Part shown: piece by piece, positions 1 to 12,690 of the stretch | Position numbering within the stretch: the stretch's first letter is position 1 | How the letters are laid out: each line of letters opens with the position of its first letter | NCBI GenBank assembly: GCA_003550325.1 | Contig: QKWP01001986.1 | Coordinates: 31,337-95,336, forward strand | DNA length: 64,000 nt | From: Gigaspora rosea | Taxonomy: Eukaryota > Glomeromycota > Glomeromycetes > Diversisporales > Gigasporaceae | Direction of reading: 5' to 3' | Program-made: the position numbers and the translations under genes | Notes under the pieces: generated by a model | The model's database searches: none | Told to the model about the DNA's origin: nothing | The model's input: only the letters and a program-made list of their open reading frames with translations

Positions 1-839
1 CTAATGACCCCTTCAAAAAAGAACAACGAATCACCACGTGGATGACTCAAGCCAATTGCCTAATTTACATTAACTACTGAGATCAGCTTTCCTTGTTCAT
101 TTTTATATGTCATTTATTTTATCCCCTCTGTGAGCCCTAGAAAATAATGTTAACCTGAGAATCAACTTCAGCTAGCCAAATTAAAAAAATTCTGACCGAT
201 CGACCCTTTTTTCAAATTCCATATGATACAAACGAAAGATCAACTTTGTGTTGCCGAATAATGCAGTAGCATATTTGGAGATGTGCCATTTACATGATCG
301 CTAAAGTTTTTTCCTGTACAGTACGTACAGTACGTGCAGTACATATGTATAATACATATAATATTTTATAGTGTAATAAGATAATTAGAATTATTTAAGC
401 GCATAACTAAAAATTCTTACCAAGAACTCCGGAACCTTTAATATTTATATAATATTTAATTATACATATCTTAAGAAAAAAAACCTCCTTAATACTACTA
501 AGAAAAACATCTCAACATATAAATATATATAACTACTAAAATACAAATAAAAAATTAAATATTTAAATATGTACTTTTTAATTTAATCATCTCTTCATTA
601 TTCAACCTTAACAAATTTATTTATGTATTGCTAAGCAAAGCTGAATATAGTAAATAATAAATAATCACCTAAATTTACAAAATCTGGTTTTATATGCTTT
701 AATATTGATCAAATTCTTAAGTTTCATTAATTGATCAGCTTGTGAAGTTACATACCTATAAAAGGATGACAAAAATTTCATGTACAGTACATACAGTACG
801 TGTACCTAGCACATCTCTAATCATATTGTATATATTGAA
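1..839. other. AT-rich gene-free stretch
   Basis: No coding sequence is recognisable. Two GTAC-rich clusters lie near 316-352 and 780-805, just inside a short inverted motif (GAGATGTGC near 277, GCACATCTC near 808). That arrangement could be the ends of a degenerate inverted-repeat element, but the arms are otherwise dissimilar. Confidence 0.4.
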
Positions 840-1160
840 GTGTTGAAATTAAATCTCAAATTCTATCATGACTTATTGTAAAATGATGTTGTTGCGAATA
901 CTACGTCGAGATCTTAAGTTGTAATCATAGTCGTAAATTCTATCATAATTAATTATAAAATTTTGCTATGAAATTACTAATATGATACATAGTTTGTTTT
1001 AGAATTATAGTTATAAATTCTATGGTGTATTGATTTATTGTAAAAAAAATTTTTTTTACAAACTTACTAGAAATTTGTGATAAACATAATGCAGTCACGA
1101 TTTCATATTGAAATACTGTATCTACTTTAAAAAACTTTGTTGTAAAACTTACTGCCTATT
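840..1160. repeat. Degenerate copies of a dispersed repeat (family also at 48.4-49.1 kb)
   Basis: Three or so diverged units share a core like AAATTCTATCATAATTAATT followed by an AAAATTTTGCTATGAA-type tract and a GATACAT motif. The reverse complement of this pattern recurs in the tandem array at 48440-49060. No protein coding potential was seen. Confidence 0.4.
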
Positions 1161-2090
1161 TGGTAACAGATGGTATATCCATTAGTGATGAAAGTACGAT
1201 ATATATAATTAGTATTATTAGTTATTAAGCCAAGTGTATTGGTCAGTGCAATCGGTCAGAACGACAGTCGCAGGTCAAGGGTCAGCTTGTTATGAAGACA
1301 GCATAGTTTTTAAGTACAAAGTGAAACCAATGCAAAAAAGAAAAAAAAGTAAAGTTACATGGGTTGCTTGATAACATACTAGTATATGTTTTTCGTAATT
1401 ATACACCACATCGAAATGAGAAACAAAACAAAAAACTAACTTACTATTGCAGTATTTAGTCAGTTTGGAATCAAATGCTTTAATTCCTACCATAATTAAG
1501 CATAAGAATTTGTTAAAAAACTTGTTAGCAGTATATTTTTATGTTTGCATTGGATTAACAGTTGTGGTTCTATCACGTTTAGTGTAAAAAAATTTGTTGG
1601 TAGATTACGCAAAAAAAAAAGTGAAGTCACAAACCCGAAATTCCCACATTTATTTTTATTATTTTATATTTGTAAAATATGATATCATACCCCACAGAAT
1701 TTGCTGTTGTTGCCGCAGCATTCAATTAACCATTTGATCAATCAAATAAATGATGCGTTCGTGAGGTCGATTTCTAATGAGCTTTGAGGTGGCTACTCTA
1801 GCAAGTTCATAGACATCGTATATACAATTAAATTTAATAATTTAATAAGCAATCACTCTTTAAAATATACAGATAAATATTGGAATTTTCATTAATTGCC
1901 ATTTTTATCTATTCACGGTAAATACCGATACAGTATCCTTTCTTAATATGCATATATTTTATAACATATTAAGTTAGTGTGATTCCGAAAGACAATAATA
2001 AAAAAATTTTTTTATGATGATCGTCATGTGATTTAATCGAGACAAAAACCTGTTAAAGCGATGTTTGGTTAAACAATTCTCATACAATGC
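1161..2090. other. AT-rich gene-free stretch
   Basis: I see nothing that supports a gene. The one open frame here (minus strand near 1290-1493) has no family resemblance and is low in complexity. Confidence 0.4.
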
Positions 2091-2472
2091 TTAAGGGTAG
2101 GGTGTACAAATTTCCAATTTCATATAAAATCGATTGTAGATCAACTTTGTGTAACCAATTTATATGATATCATATGATTTACATGTAAACATCATATGAT
2201 CTGACCAATCAATTCTTTGTACAACCTACAAAAATCATAGTGCGTCCTACAAAAATTTAATTATATGTAAAGTTGATTTTTTTTAAAGCAATGGATATTG
2301 CGCAACTTTATTATTATAAACAAACTATTTAAAACTACCTATTATATAAATTTTATACAAATTGGTCAAGAACTTAAAAAAATTTATCAGAAGCATTTTT
2401 TTATTTACTATATAAAATTCTAAAATACCACGTAGATCATATGAAAATGATCTACGTTCACCCTACCCTTAA
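2091..2472. mobile_element. MITE with TTAA ends
   Basis: The sequence starts TTAAGGGTAGGGTG at 2091 and ends with the exact reverse complement CACCCTACCCTTAA at 2472. This gives 10-bp terminal inverted repeats (GGGTAGGGTG) flanked by TTAA on both sides. A TTAA target duplication with G/C-triplet ends is what piggyBac-type transposons leave, so a non-autonomous piggyBac-like MITE is the likely class. The 380-bp interior has no coding capacity. Confidence 0.65.
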
Positions 2473-2576
2473 CCATTTACTCTGTTTCTGTTAAAAACAT
2501 TCTCAGTTACATCTGATCAAAACGTTAAGGCCGCAGACTCTAATATAAATTATATAATTTTTATACAGATACAGTA

Positions 2577-3105
2577 CGCTGTTATAATCACATGATCAAT
2601 TACCAATTAGCAATGACTTTTGACGTGTATAACTACAGCTTTTAGATATTATGAAAACATGATATTATTTGTATTAAATATTTTGAACAAGGAAAGAACC
2701 TTACAAACATGAATTACAAATATGATCATTACCTTTGACAAAGTGCAATAAAGACCATATTGCTTTTACTGACTTTCTATTCTTAATTTTTGTCATTTAA
2801 ATATTTATCATTAGTAAATAATTACATTATTTCAAGATATTCTATATACATAACAGCATATGTATTATATTAAATCTGAAAATCAAATATGATCAGGTGA
2901 TCTTATCAGTGAACTGCGATCAATGAATTTAATCAAAATATGCTGATCGCATTTCGCCGTTGTAATCACATAAATGTTAAACAAATAAAAATTACTTTTA
3001 GTGAATATAACTACGGCTAAAAATAATTAGAAATTATAATAGTATTAGTATTAAATCTTTTGGCCAAAAACGCCTTACAAACACAATTAAGCAACAATCG
3101 ATTAA
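2577..3105. repeat. Diverged direct duplication
   Basis: A block near 2577-2740 (TGTAATCACAT-like start, TATAACTACAGCT, AAACCTTACAAACA-like end) reappears in altered form near 2960-3105. The two copies are about 385 bp apart. No gene is seen in either copy. Confidence 0.4.
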
Positions 3106-3313
3106 TTATATCGGTGAAACACGATTCACAAATTTGATCAAAATAAAAATTTTTTTTTAACTTACTTTAAGAGGCGCCCTATGATGTTTTAATTCAAAAA
3201 ATATTTTATTACCTGTTGTAAAGTATAAAATGACTTTGTTGATTATTAATCTCCTATTCGTAATTTATATATTACTTTTTAGCTTAAAAATTAACTCTAA
3301 CTCAAAACATACT

Positions 3314-4600
3314 ATGATTGTTATAGAAACTAGAGGTGAAGCTAGGAAAAGAAAGAATCGTGAGCTAATAGTTTTACACTGTAAGAATTCTCAAGTCTGA
3401 AAATTATTGAATATAAATCAAAATGTTTCTCAAAAAAAGAAGAATATTAAAGCTCAACTCGCAAAGGACCATCAAGCTAATAGTTTAGGCATTTCTTTGC
3501 ATATTATGGAATTAAATGAAGAATTTGAAAAGGTTAATCAACAATATAATAAATGGCCCAACCTATTAAAAAAGAAATAGCTAAAGATGCATTAGCAGAA
3601 TTTCGAGATAAGATCGATCTTAATGAGCTACGTGAATTGCCATGTGCAGTTTGCTTGGGCATTTATAATTACAAAAGTTACAAAGTAATTTCTATACAAG
3701 AAATTAATCTTTATTTACTTAAAGCGCCATCAGACCTTATTGATCCATCATTTGAAATTGATTTCAACTATAATCATCCTTACATTACTGCTAGTGGATT
3801 GAAAGTTTTTCTTGACCGCTCTGGATTTATACACACTCCTGACCATCTTGATAATTCTGATAATTTTTATGACCCATTCCATTTGAGAATTTGTAATTCT
3901 TGTTATAATTATTTAAAAAAGCAGAAGACTCCACCACTATCATTAGCCAACAACATGTGGATTGGATCTACTCCTGCATGCCTTCAAGACCTAACAATTC
4001 CAGAGCAACTTTTCATTTCACCTGGATATCTGCATATGAATCTTATACAAATAACAAAAAGAAGACATATTCACCACAAACTTAAAGGGCATGTTATAAC
4101 ATTACCACAAAATCCAAGCTCTTTAATTAATATTCTACCTTTACTAATATTTAAGCTTTGTGAATACATAAAAGTAGTATTCGTTGGAAAAGGAACCACT
4201 CCTCAAAATCATTTCAAAAAAATACTTCAAGTTCGAAAAGCAAGGTAGCAACTGCACTTCAGTGGCTTTTTACTCATAATAAATTATTTAAAAATAAGTT
4301 TAAATTTGATAAAAATAATTTAAATAATCTACCTGAAGGAGAAATTCCTGAAGCTTTAGCTTTAACAACTACAGTTGTAGATATTGATTCACTAAAAACA
4401 GATTACTATACTAGTTACACAAATGATCCTTTATTAGATTATCAAGATTCTGATAGTGAAAGTGATGATGATAAAGATGAAAACCTTATTATTAGCAAGA
4501 ATGAACCAAAAAAATTTATTAATAGTAATTTAAATAGTAGTACAAATGAACTTAGGTCTTCTGGAATAATAAATGTTGATAATATATCAATTACTCAAAA
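3314..4600 (+). pseudogene. Helitron A N-terminal region (DUF6570-like)
   Basis: The start at 3314 is the first ATG of a lysine/arginine-rich frame that reads, with a TGA near 3398, to about 3555. It then shifts into the long open stretch 3553-4248. That stretch has a Cys-x2-Cys pair (CAVC, about residue 31 of the 231-residue segment) and a second pair (CNSC, near residue 114). These resemble the zinc-binding DUF6570 region found in front of Helitron Rep domains. A further frame change near 4245 leads into an acidic linker (about 4440-4490, SDSESDDDKDE). The region presumably helps DNA binding; that role is inferred. Confidence 0.65.
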
Positions 4601-6880
4601 AGAGCTTACTTTGCTATCTTTTAAAAAGCTCATTAATAATCCAGATTGGCATATTCAAGAACCAACTTCAAATGAAAATATATTTAAAACAAAGACTGAA
4701 CCTATCCACTCACATGTATTACATGTTCTACATGACAATAAGCCTTTAAATGAATATGAAGATTTAATGGTTTTTTCTGCAGGATTTCCAGTTCTTTTTC
4801 CATATGGTGTTGGTGGGCATGAAGGTCAATTATCTCATATCTTATTAAAAAAATATGTTAATCATCTTATGCAACACTATGATCCAAAGTTCAGACAGCA
4901 CAAATCATTTCCTTTCATTATTTTTAATATATTACAATGACGAGAAGTATCAACAGAAGCCTACAGCCTAACAAGAAATAATAGCTTTACTTGATTAGCA
5001 ACTTTAATATCATTTCTAAAACCTGAAGTTATTGAATTTGCTATTAAACAAATTCAAATAAACAATTAATTAGCAATCCTGCTATCGTAGAATTGCTTAA
5101 AAATGTCAATTTTGCTAGTTCCAAACTAATGGCATCTCATTAATCACATTTATATATGCGCAATGAAATACGTGCTATTATTATGCAAAATAATACACCT
5201 TCATTATTTATAATGATAAATCCTACTGATCTTCATAGTCCTATTGTTATGATGTTTGCTAGGAGTGAAATTGATCTTCTAAATCTTACTCCTGAAACTT
5301 TTCCAAAAGCTTCAGAATGAGCACGACTTGCACATCTTGACCCTATAGCTGCTGCTAAATATTTTGATATTACAATACAGACAATTATAGATACCTTAAT
5401 TGAGTATAAAAGAAAAGATGATGGTATATTTGGATCAATAAAAAATTATTATGGTATAGTTGAATATCAAGATCATGGTACACCTCATTGTCATATGCTT
5501 ATTTGGCTTCATGGAGCTCATGACCCATTATTATTACGACAAAAACTTAAAAATGATAATGAATTCTGCTAACATCTTATGCACTATATTAGTGATATTG
5601 TTCGAGAAGATATTAGTTATCTTGTACAAGATGAGCTTAATAATAATAATATAATTCAAGCTAAATATTAAAGCTCCTAAAACTACACTCGAAAAGCGAA
5701 TGCATCCATCTTTTCTACCTATACCTGATCCTAAATCATCTAACTTTGATGAAGAACTTCGTAAGGATTTGCTTGCAATTTGTAAACGTATTCTTTTTCA
5801 TCATTGTACTCGCACTTGCAAAAAATATAACCGTGGATTACATAAGCATTGTCGCTTTGACTTTCCTAGAGAACTTGTAGCATTATCTTTCCTGAACAAG
5901 GCATAATTGCTATTCAACGTACAAGTGCCTTTATTAACAATCATAACCCTTATATAACAGCTGCATGTAGAGGAAACAATGATATTAAATTTATATCTAC
6001 TAGAAAACTTGCTTTAGCTTACATTCATTATATTACTGATTATATAACTAAATCAGATATTAGTATACACAGCTTTTTTTTAATTTGTGCATCTACCTTG
6101 GAAAATTTTTTAACCCAGTCACATAATAAAACTTCATATAATTTTGTGGATAAATCTTGCAAACTTATTACTAAGTTTCTTAACAAAACAGTTGGTCAGA
6201 TGGAACTTACAGGTCCTCAAGTTTCCGCTTACTTATTGGGTATTTGTAATCATTATACTCCAAACAAATTTGCATCAATTCATCTTCAAATATCTTTTAA
6301 AAGAGTGGAACTATCTTCATCAATCTCCAGATAATAACATTAATCTTAATATTGAATTGGATGAAGAACTGATCATAAAAAACCAGATGCCCAGGACCTA
6401 ACACCTGAATCATTTATAATATCTTCTCATAATAGTAAATTAACTGCTATAAATCTTCATATTGATTATCAGCTTTGAGGTAAATTATTACGTAATATGT
6501 GCCTTTATGATTATGCATCTATTATTAGAAAAACTCTGATTAATTCTCATGAACTTTCTGCACTATCGAGTCAATACTAAAGAGAAAGCAGATCATGGGT
6601 TGATCACTTTCCTTTTCATGGAAGTAAATACAATTCTGATAATAATCACAATCTTATAAATACTCAATATCCTCAATGTGATACACATATTCAATTATAT
6701 AGACAAAGAGGTTCTGAACAAATAGTTATGTTATGTGGCAAAGGATTACCTAAAAATAATGATATAGAAAATTCTGAATGCTATGGTTTATGTATTCTTA
6801 TGCTATTTAAACTCTGGGAAACTGTTCAAGACCTTCGTGAAAATATGACTCCTGGTCTACAGCATGCCAAGCTTTTTTAA
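4601..6880 (+). pseudogene. Helitron A Rep (HUH endonuclease) region
   Basis: The FPVLFPYGVGGHEGQ-type segment (about 4785-4830) opens the Helitron-like N domain. The metal-binding HUH motif is PHCHML, with its two histidine codons at 5486 and 5492. The catalytic two-tyrosine motif reads YITDYITK, with tyrosine codons at 6029 and 6041. In this family the domain nicks and rejoins single strands during rolling-circle transposition. Several stops interrupt it, including in-frame TGA codons near 4938, 5318 and 6477, plus frame changes near 5570, 5665 and 5905. The catalytic residues survive although the frame does not, which indicates fairly recent death. Confidence 0.8.
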
Positions 6881-6954
6881 ATAGCTCTTCTTTATCTTTA
6901 CGCTTAAAATCTATAATCTATAATATAGAATTACTGCATAGATATGCTGAAAAG

Positions 6955-9114
6955 ATGTCACTTGATCGTGAATTATGTAAAAATGCATTGCAAGATTTAA
7001 TTCTTGCAAAAGCTCGCCGCATAGATCGTTCTATTCCTGAGTATAATACTTATGAAGACCAAGACTTTTATGATAATAATAATGATATTTTATCAATAGA
7101 TGATAATTCTAATGACAGTATGCTAAAGTTTAATCCTGAAGTAATTATCAAATCTGGACTAAAAAATACTAATATAGTTGATTTTGCTATAAATTTCTTA
7201 CAAATTCGAGGCAGATTTTCTTTAAAAAATTATCAACACCAAACAATATTAATTTTATTGATTACCTGGAAACAGAAACTATATGCTCAAGCAATATATA
7301 TAATAATGATTTATTAAAAATTTGGCAAAATACAATCTCCTCTTGCAAAACAACATTGCAAAGTAATGATAACTCTATTAGCAAAATGCATGATATATCA
7401 ATGAACACTCAAATGAATATTTTGCAAAACAATTCCAAAAACACTTCATCAAATATTACTATTACAGAAAATATAGATCCTTTAGAGCTCTTTTCATCTG
7501 ACTTAAATGATGAGCAAAAAAAGGCTTTTTTTTTATTCTGTGACCATAGTAAAAGAAATAAACAATTATTCAATAATAAACCTACTCAGTTGTTGCTTTA
7601 TCTTACTGGTGCAGGAGGAACTGGAAAGTCTAAAGTTATCCATACAATTTGTTCATATTTTGAATATACTTTGCAAAGTGATACTTTTATAGTTTTAGTC
7701 CCTACTGGAAATGCAGCAGTAAATATATGTGGAAATACTATTCATTCTGCATGTGGATTTGGTTTTAGTGAAAACAAAAATGTTTATTTTAATTTATCAG
7801 AAGAAAATCTACATTAGTATCAAGAATATTGGCCTAAAATAGAGTATGCTATAATAGATGAAACCTCAATGATTGGACAAAACCTTCTTGACCAATTTTA
7901 TGCTTTTACAAAAAAAATAAAAGCAAATAATAGCTCTGCACCATTTGCTGGAATAAATATTTATTTGCTGGAGATTTTATGCAATTACCACCTGCTTTGG
8001 ACAAAGCTTTATACATGCCTGATAAATTTCAATATTTTTCTTCAGTTAAAAATGAATCTTCAAAAACTACAAAGCGAAAGCGCAATATTAACCTATCATC
8101 AATTGATTCTCGAGCTGTTACCAATATGATTGGAAGAAGCCTTTAGTTAAATGTTAACCATGCTATTCAGTTAAAAATACCAATGCATTATATAGATGAC
8201 TCCTTTTATGCAAACATACTTGAACACATGCATTATAGTAATCTTTCAGAAATTCAAATATCAGCCTTACGATCACGAATTCTTGGAGATAATATAGTTA
8301 ATTCAAAAGAATGGAGAAATGCTACTTTTCTTGTAACACACAATGATCTTTGCATTCAGCTTAACCTTGAAGCTGTAAAAGAGTATGCTTATGATAACAA
8401 TCAACCTATTATATCTACTCTTGTGCACAGGATACTTATAATCGAAAACCACTTATTGGAAAACTCTGTTTAAAGTTTTTATCAACATCAGATACTAAAG
8501 AGAATGCACTTTGTGGAATTTTACCATTAACAATTAATATGAGAGTCATTTTAATAGTTAATATATGTACTAATGATAATTTGGCTAATGGTACACTAGG
8601 AATTCTTCGCCAAATTGTATATGATAAAAGTTCAATTGATGAGTCATCTTCAAATGGAAACAATATAGTATTGAACAGCCCACCAAAATATGTTATTGTT
8701 GAATTAATTGGTAGGCCTCCTGGCCCTTATGAGACACTTCAGTCCAATTATGTACCTATTTACTCTATCAAACGTCCCTGTGTACACACTATTTGGAGAT
8801 TTGATAGTTTTAAAATTTGCAGAAAATTCTAGCATTTTCAACTTCCATTAACACCTGCATATGCATTCACAGATTTTAAATCCCAGGTACATACACTCAG
8901 CAAAACAATTGTTGATCTATCAGGAAAACACACAAATAATAGTGTATATATAATCCTTTCTAGAACACAAAGGTTATCTGATTTATTAATTTTATGTCCA
9001 TTTAATGAATCAATTTTGAACATGCGACCATCTTCTGCACTTCGTGTAGAACTTGAACGCATTGAAGAATGTGCACAAAGAACAGCCCTTCTAAAAACTT
9101 GGCCTGATTATTAA
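6955..9114 (+). pseudogene. Helitron A PIF1-type helicase region
   Basis: The superfamily-1 helicase motifs appear in order: Walker A GAGGTGKS at 7608-7631, Walker B IIDETSM near 7851-7872, a FAGDFMQLPPA motif near 7965-7995 in a shifted frame, a CTNDNLANGTLG segment near 8566-8601, and the C-terminal part ending LLKTWPDY before TAA at 9112. Stops at 7318 and 7815 and frame changes near 7960, 8145, 8425 and 8825 break the product. The helicase would unwind DNA during Helitron replication. The C-terminal arginine-finger (SRTQR) is visible near 8958. Confidence 0.8.
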
Positions 9115-9895
9115 TACCATTATAAATTAAAATTTTAAAAAATTGCACTTCTATAATTGTTATATTATTTATCTTATCTTATACATTTATATTACTATTA
9201 TTTCTATAATCTTATATTTTGTCCTATTAAATAATTCATTTATCTTTTTTTATTACTTGTTACTACTTTTATCCAATAGCTATATTACTACTAATTGCTA
9301 ATAAATCTATACTTTTTTTTAATCTCATAAAATGAATAGTAATAAGACTTGTCATATTTTTAAAAAGTTTAAATTAATTATTTTAATTATTGAAATAATA
9401 ATACAATTTTTTCTTCTCCTTTTCTTTTTTTCTTTTCTTTCTATTTTTACTATATTATTTGAATAATCATACTTTAGTTTAAGTTTTTTTCTCATTTTTC
9501 TTTTCTTGATAATTTTTTTATTATTATTAATTATTTTTCTTTCTTATTCTTCTTTTATCTTGTTTTTCATGCACATTTTAAATTCATAAATTATATTATA
9601 ATTGAGTATATATTTCAATTCAAGTTTTGAATTCATATACAATATCTTGAATATATTTAGACACCTTAGTAATTTTCAAATTTCATCTGGTCTTCTATAA
9701 ATAAACCAAGATACCTATAATACTCTAATCAAATCCAGTAATAATATCATAAACCCAACCAAACATATTAATTTAGCAACCTAATACCACATAAAATATA
9801 ACTAGCATATGATCATTCAATAGTTATTGCACAACTGTTATTTACGTTTCTGGTTTTAGCATGACTACATTGCGCAGCTACTTATTTATTAATTA
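9115..9895. other. AT-rich, pyrimidine-rich gene-free stretch
   Basis: Plus-strand C/T-rich runs dominate 9400-9580. No ORF, RNA gene or clear terminal repeat is seen. The 3' end of Helitron A probably lies in here. Confidence 0.35.
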
Positions 9896-10125
9896 TTAAT
9901 GCTTGGGACATAGTTGGGACACTTGAGACACTGGGACATCGGGACGTTGGACATAGCAAAAAAAGGCTGGGCCAGTGAAAATGTACAACACTGCTATAGG
10001 GGGCTTATTTTTGAGAATAATCTCAACTAATAATTCGAATGGTTTGATATTTAGTTGCTTATTTCTATTATATAAGGGGTGCTTATTTTTGAGTAGGGGG
10101 TGCTTATTTTCAGAGAAATACAGTA
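9896..10125. repeat. Remnant of a hAT-like MITE plus GGGGTGCTTATTTT repeats
   Basis: The left part carries GGGACAC/GGGACAT repeats, a GGGACGTTGGACATAG motif and AACACTG near 9987. This is the same arrangement as the right end of the MITE at 53786-54037. The right part has three copies of a G-run followed by GCTTATTTTT (near 10006, 10078 and 10098), which look like subterminal repeats of another element. Confidence 0.4.
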
Positions 10126-10539
10126 TTAGAGTTAAATTGATCAAACATATACACACTCCCTCCTTAATACTTACAATATAATTATAAGAATTTCATGAGT
10201 CACAAAACCATATCCTTGCAATTAATAAAGTGTTGAAGAAAATATATAATAAAAGACAAAGATCGATTCGGATATAATGATAAGAAAAAAAAGTAGAGCA
10301 AAAGCCAATAAAAAATTATCTTTATAAAAGGACCAATGCAAATATCAATGTAATTTTTAATAATTATTATATAAAAGGATAAAACCTGTGACAGAGATAG
10401 TTAAGTTATTGATACAGATCTTATTTTGTTAGGATGAGTGATTGGTGTTCTGTGTCAATAATGCAACTACTAATGTACATTTTCATATCATATTATTATT
10501 ATTGTCAAAATTATTAATAATAAAATAATTAAGTTATTT

Positions 10540-10740
10540 TATTTATTAATCAAACCCAAACAAGTTTGCAAACTTCAAATCAAATTCAAATCAAACTAAG
10601 TGTAATATTTGGGTTTGGTTTGAATTTGATTATTTTTTACTTGAGTTTGAGTTTGGTTTTAAGCTTTATAAAATTTATAGTTTGAGTTTGGTTTGATTTG
10701 GGTTTGATCAAACTCAAATAAAACCTAGATCAAACTTCAG
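10540..10740. repeat. TTTGA/TCAAA low-complexity tract
   Basis: Runs of CAAATTCAAATCAAACT on the left are followed by the complementary GTTTGATTTGGGTTTGATC type on the right. The tract can therefore pair with itself. A similar but longer tract interrupts Helitron B at 15437-15760. Confidence 0.55.
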
Positions 10741-12690
10741 AACCCTAATTACAAAGAAGCTGCACTATAATTGTTTACAAGAACTTTCATCGAAGGAATC
10801 TCTGTGAGTTCTTGACCAAATTCAATAAATTTTTTTTTATTTTAATTTTAAGAATATATAGAATTTAAATAAAAAAATTTTCATTGGATTTGGTCCAGAA
10901 CTTGCAGAGATATCTTTGATGAAAGTTTTTTTATTTCCAAAACCATATATTACAAAAATGCTGTATTGAATTGTTTACAGAAATTTTCATCAAAGATATC
11001 TCTATGAGTTTTTAACCAAATTCGATAAAAATTTTTTTATTTTAATTATATGAATCCATTTCATCGAAAGAACTTGTTGAGAAATCTTTAAGTTAAGTTT
11101 TTTTCATTTCCAAAAACATATATTACAAAGCTGTGCCAAAATTGTTTGCAAGAACTTTCATTGGAGATATCTCTGTGAGTTCTTGACCAAATTTGATAAA
11201 ATTTTTTTATTTTAATTCTAAGAATCCATAGAATTTAATAAAATTTTCATTGAATTTGGTCAAGAACTCGCAGAAATATCTTTGATGAATATTTTTTTTA
11301 TTTCCAAAAACGTATATAACAAAGAAGCTGTGCCAAAATTGTTTATAGAAACTTTCATTGAAGATATCTCTATGACTTCTAGACCAAATTTGCTAAAAAT
11401 TTTTTATTTTAATTCTACAAATTCATAAAATTTAAATAAAAAAATTTTCATCAAATTTGGTTAAGAACTTGTAGAAATATCTTTGATGAAAATTTTTCTA
11501 TTTTCAAAAACATGATTACAAAGAAGCTGTGCTCAAATTGTTTACAAGAAATTTCATTGAAAATATTTCTGTGAGTTCTTGACCAAATTCAATGAAAATT
11601 TTTTTATTTTAATTTTTAGAATCTATAGAATTTAAATAAAAAATTTTTATTGTATTTGGTCAAAAATTCGCAGAGATATCTTTGATAAAAGTTTTTTTTT
11701 TATTTTCAAAAACATATATTACAAAAAAACTGCGCCAAAATTGTTTACAGAAATTTTATCAAAGATATTTCTACAAGTTCTTGACTAAATTCGATGAAAA
11801 TTTTTTATTTTAATTTTACAAATTTAAATAAAATATTTTCATCAAATTTGGTTAAAAACTCATAGAGAAATCTTTGATGAAAGGTTTTTTTATTTCCAAA
11901 ACAATATTACAAAAAAGCTGCGCTAAAATTGTTTACAAGAACTTTTATTGGAGATATCTCTGTAAGTTCTTGACCAAATTCGATAAAAATTTTTTTATTT
12001 TAATAATAATAATCCATAGAATTTAAATAAAAAATTTTTATTGAATTTGGTCAAAGAACTCGCAGAGATATCGTTGATGAAAGTTTTTTTTTATTTCCAA
12101 AAACATATATAACAAAGAAGTTGTGCCAAAATTGTTTATAGGAACTTTCATCAAAGTTATCTCTATGAGTTCTTGACCAAATTCGATGAAAATTTCTTTT
12201 ATTTTAATTTTACAAATTCATAGCAATTTAAATAAAAAAATTTTTATCAAATTTGATCAAGAACTTGTAGAGATATCTTTGTTAAAGATTTTTTTATACC
12301 AAAAATATGATTACAAAGAAGCTGCGCCAAAATTGTTTATAAGAAATTTCATTGGAAATATCTCTGTGAGTTCTTGACAAATTCGATGAAAAATTTTTTA
12401 TTTTATAATAAAAATCTATAGAATTTAAATAAAAAAATTTTTATTGAATTTGGTCAAGAACTCGCAGAGATATCTTTAATGTAAGTTTTTTTTTATTTCT
12501 AAATATATATATAACAAAGAAGCTGCACTGAAATTGTTTACAGAAACTTTATCAAAGGTATCTCCATGAGTTCTTGACCAAATTCAATAAAAATTTTTTT
12601 ATTTTAATTTTACAAATCCATAAAATTCAAATAAAAAAATTTTTATCAAATTTGGTCAAAAACTCGAGTAGATAATTTTAATAAAATTTT
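10741..12690. repeat. Tandem array of about ten hairpin-forming units, about 200 bp each
   Basis: The anchor GCTGYGCCAAAATTGTTTA recurs near 10756, 10962, 11129, 11323, 11525, 11730, 11918, 12119, 12322 and 12522. In each full unit an arm of the type GAGTTCTTGACCAAATTCGATGAAAA is followed, after a short AT loop, by its near reverse complement (TTTTCATxGAATTTGGTCAAGAACTC). Arms are about 60 nt, so each unit is a self-complementary stem-loop. There is no coding capacity. Transcription would give a chain of long hairpin RNAs; whether it is transcribed cannot be told from the sequence. Confidence 0.7.

Larger units (their letters stand above)
3314..9114 (+). mobile_element. Helitron A, degenerate autonomous-type element (coding span)
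   Basis: This is the coding span of a rolling-circle transposon. In order it shows a DUF6570-like cysteine-rich N-terminus, a Helitron-like Rep domain with HUH and two-tyrosine motifs, and a PIF1/RecD2-type helicase ending in a natural stop at 9112-9114. The reading frame is broken many times by stops and small indels, so it cannot make a full transposase now. The TC and CTRR ends typical of Helitrons could not be placed with confidence, so only the coding span is given. Confidence 0.85.

Noticed and set aside
10800..12580. GTGAGTTCTTGACC words in the hairpin array as splice donors, making it a second micro-exon array
   Set aside because: The word appears as ATGAGT, ACAAGT or GTGAGT in different units, with no constant GT, no paired AG at a fixed distance and no leader exon. 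It is just part of the hairpin arm.
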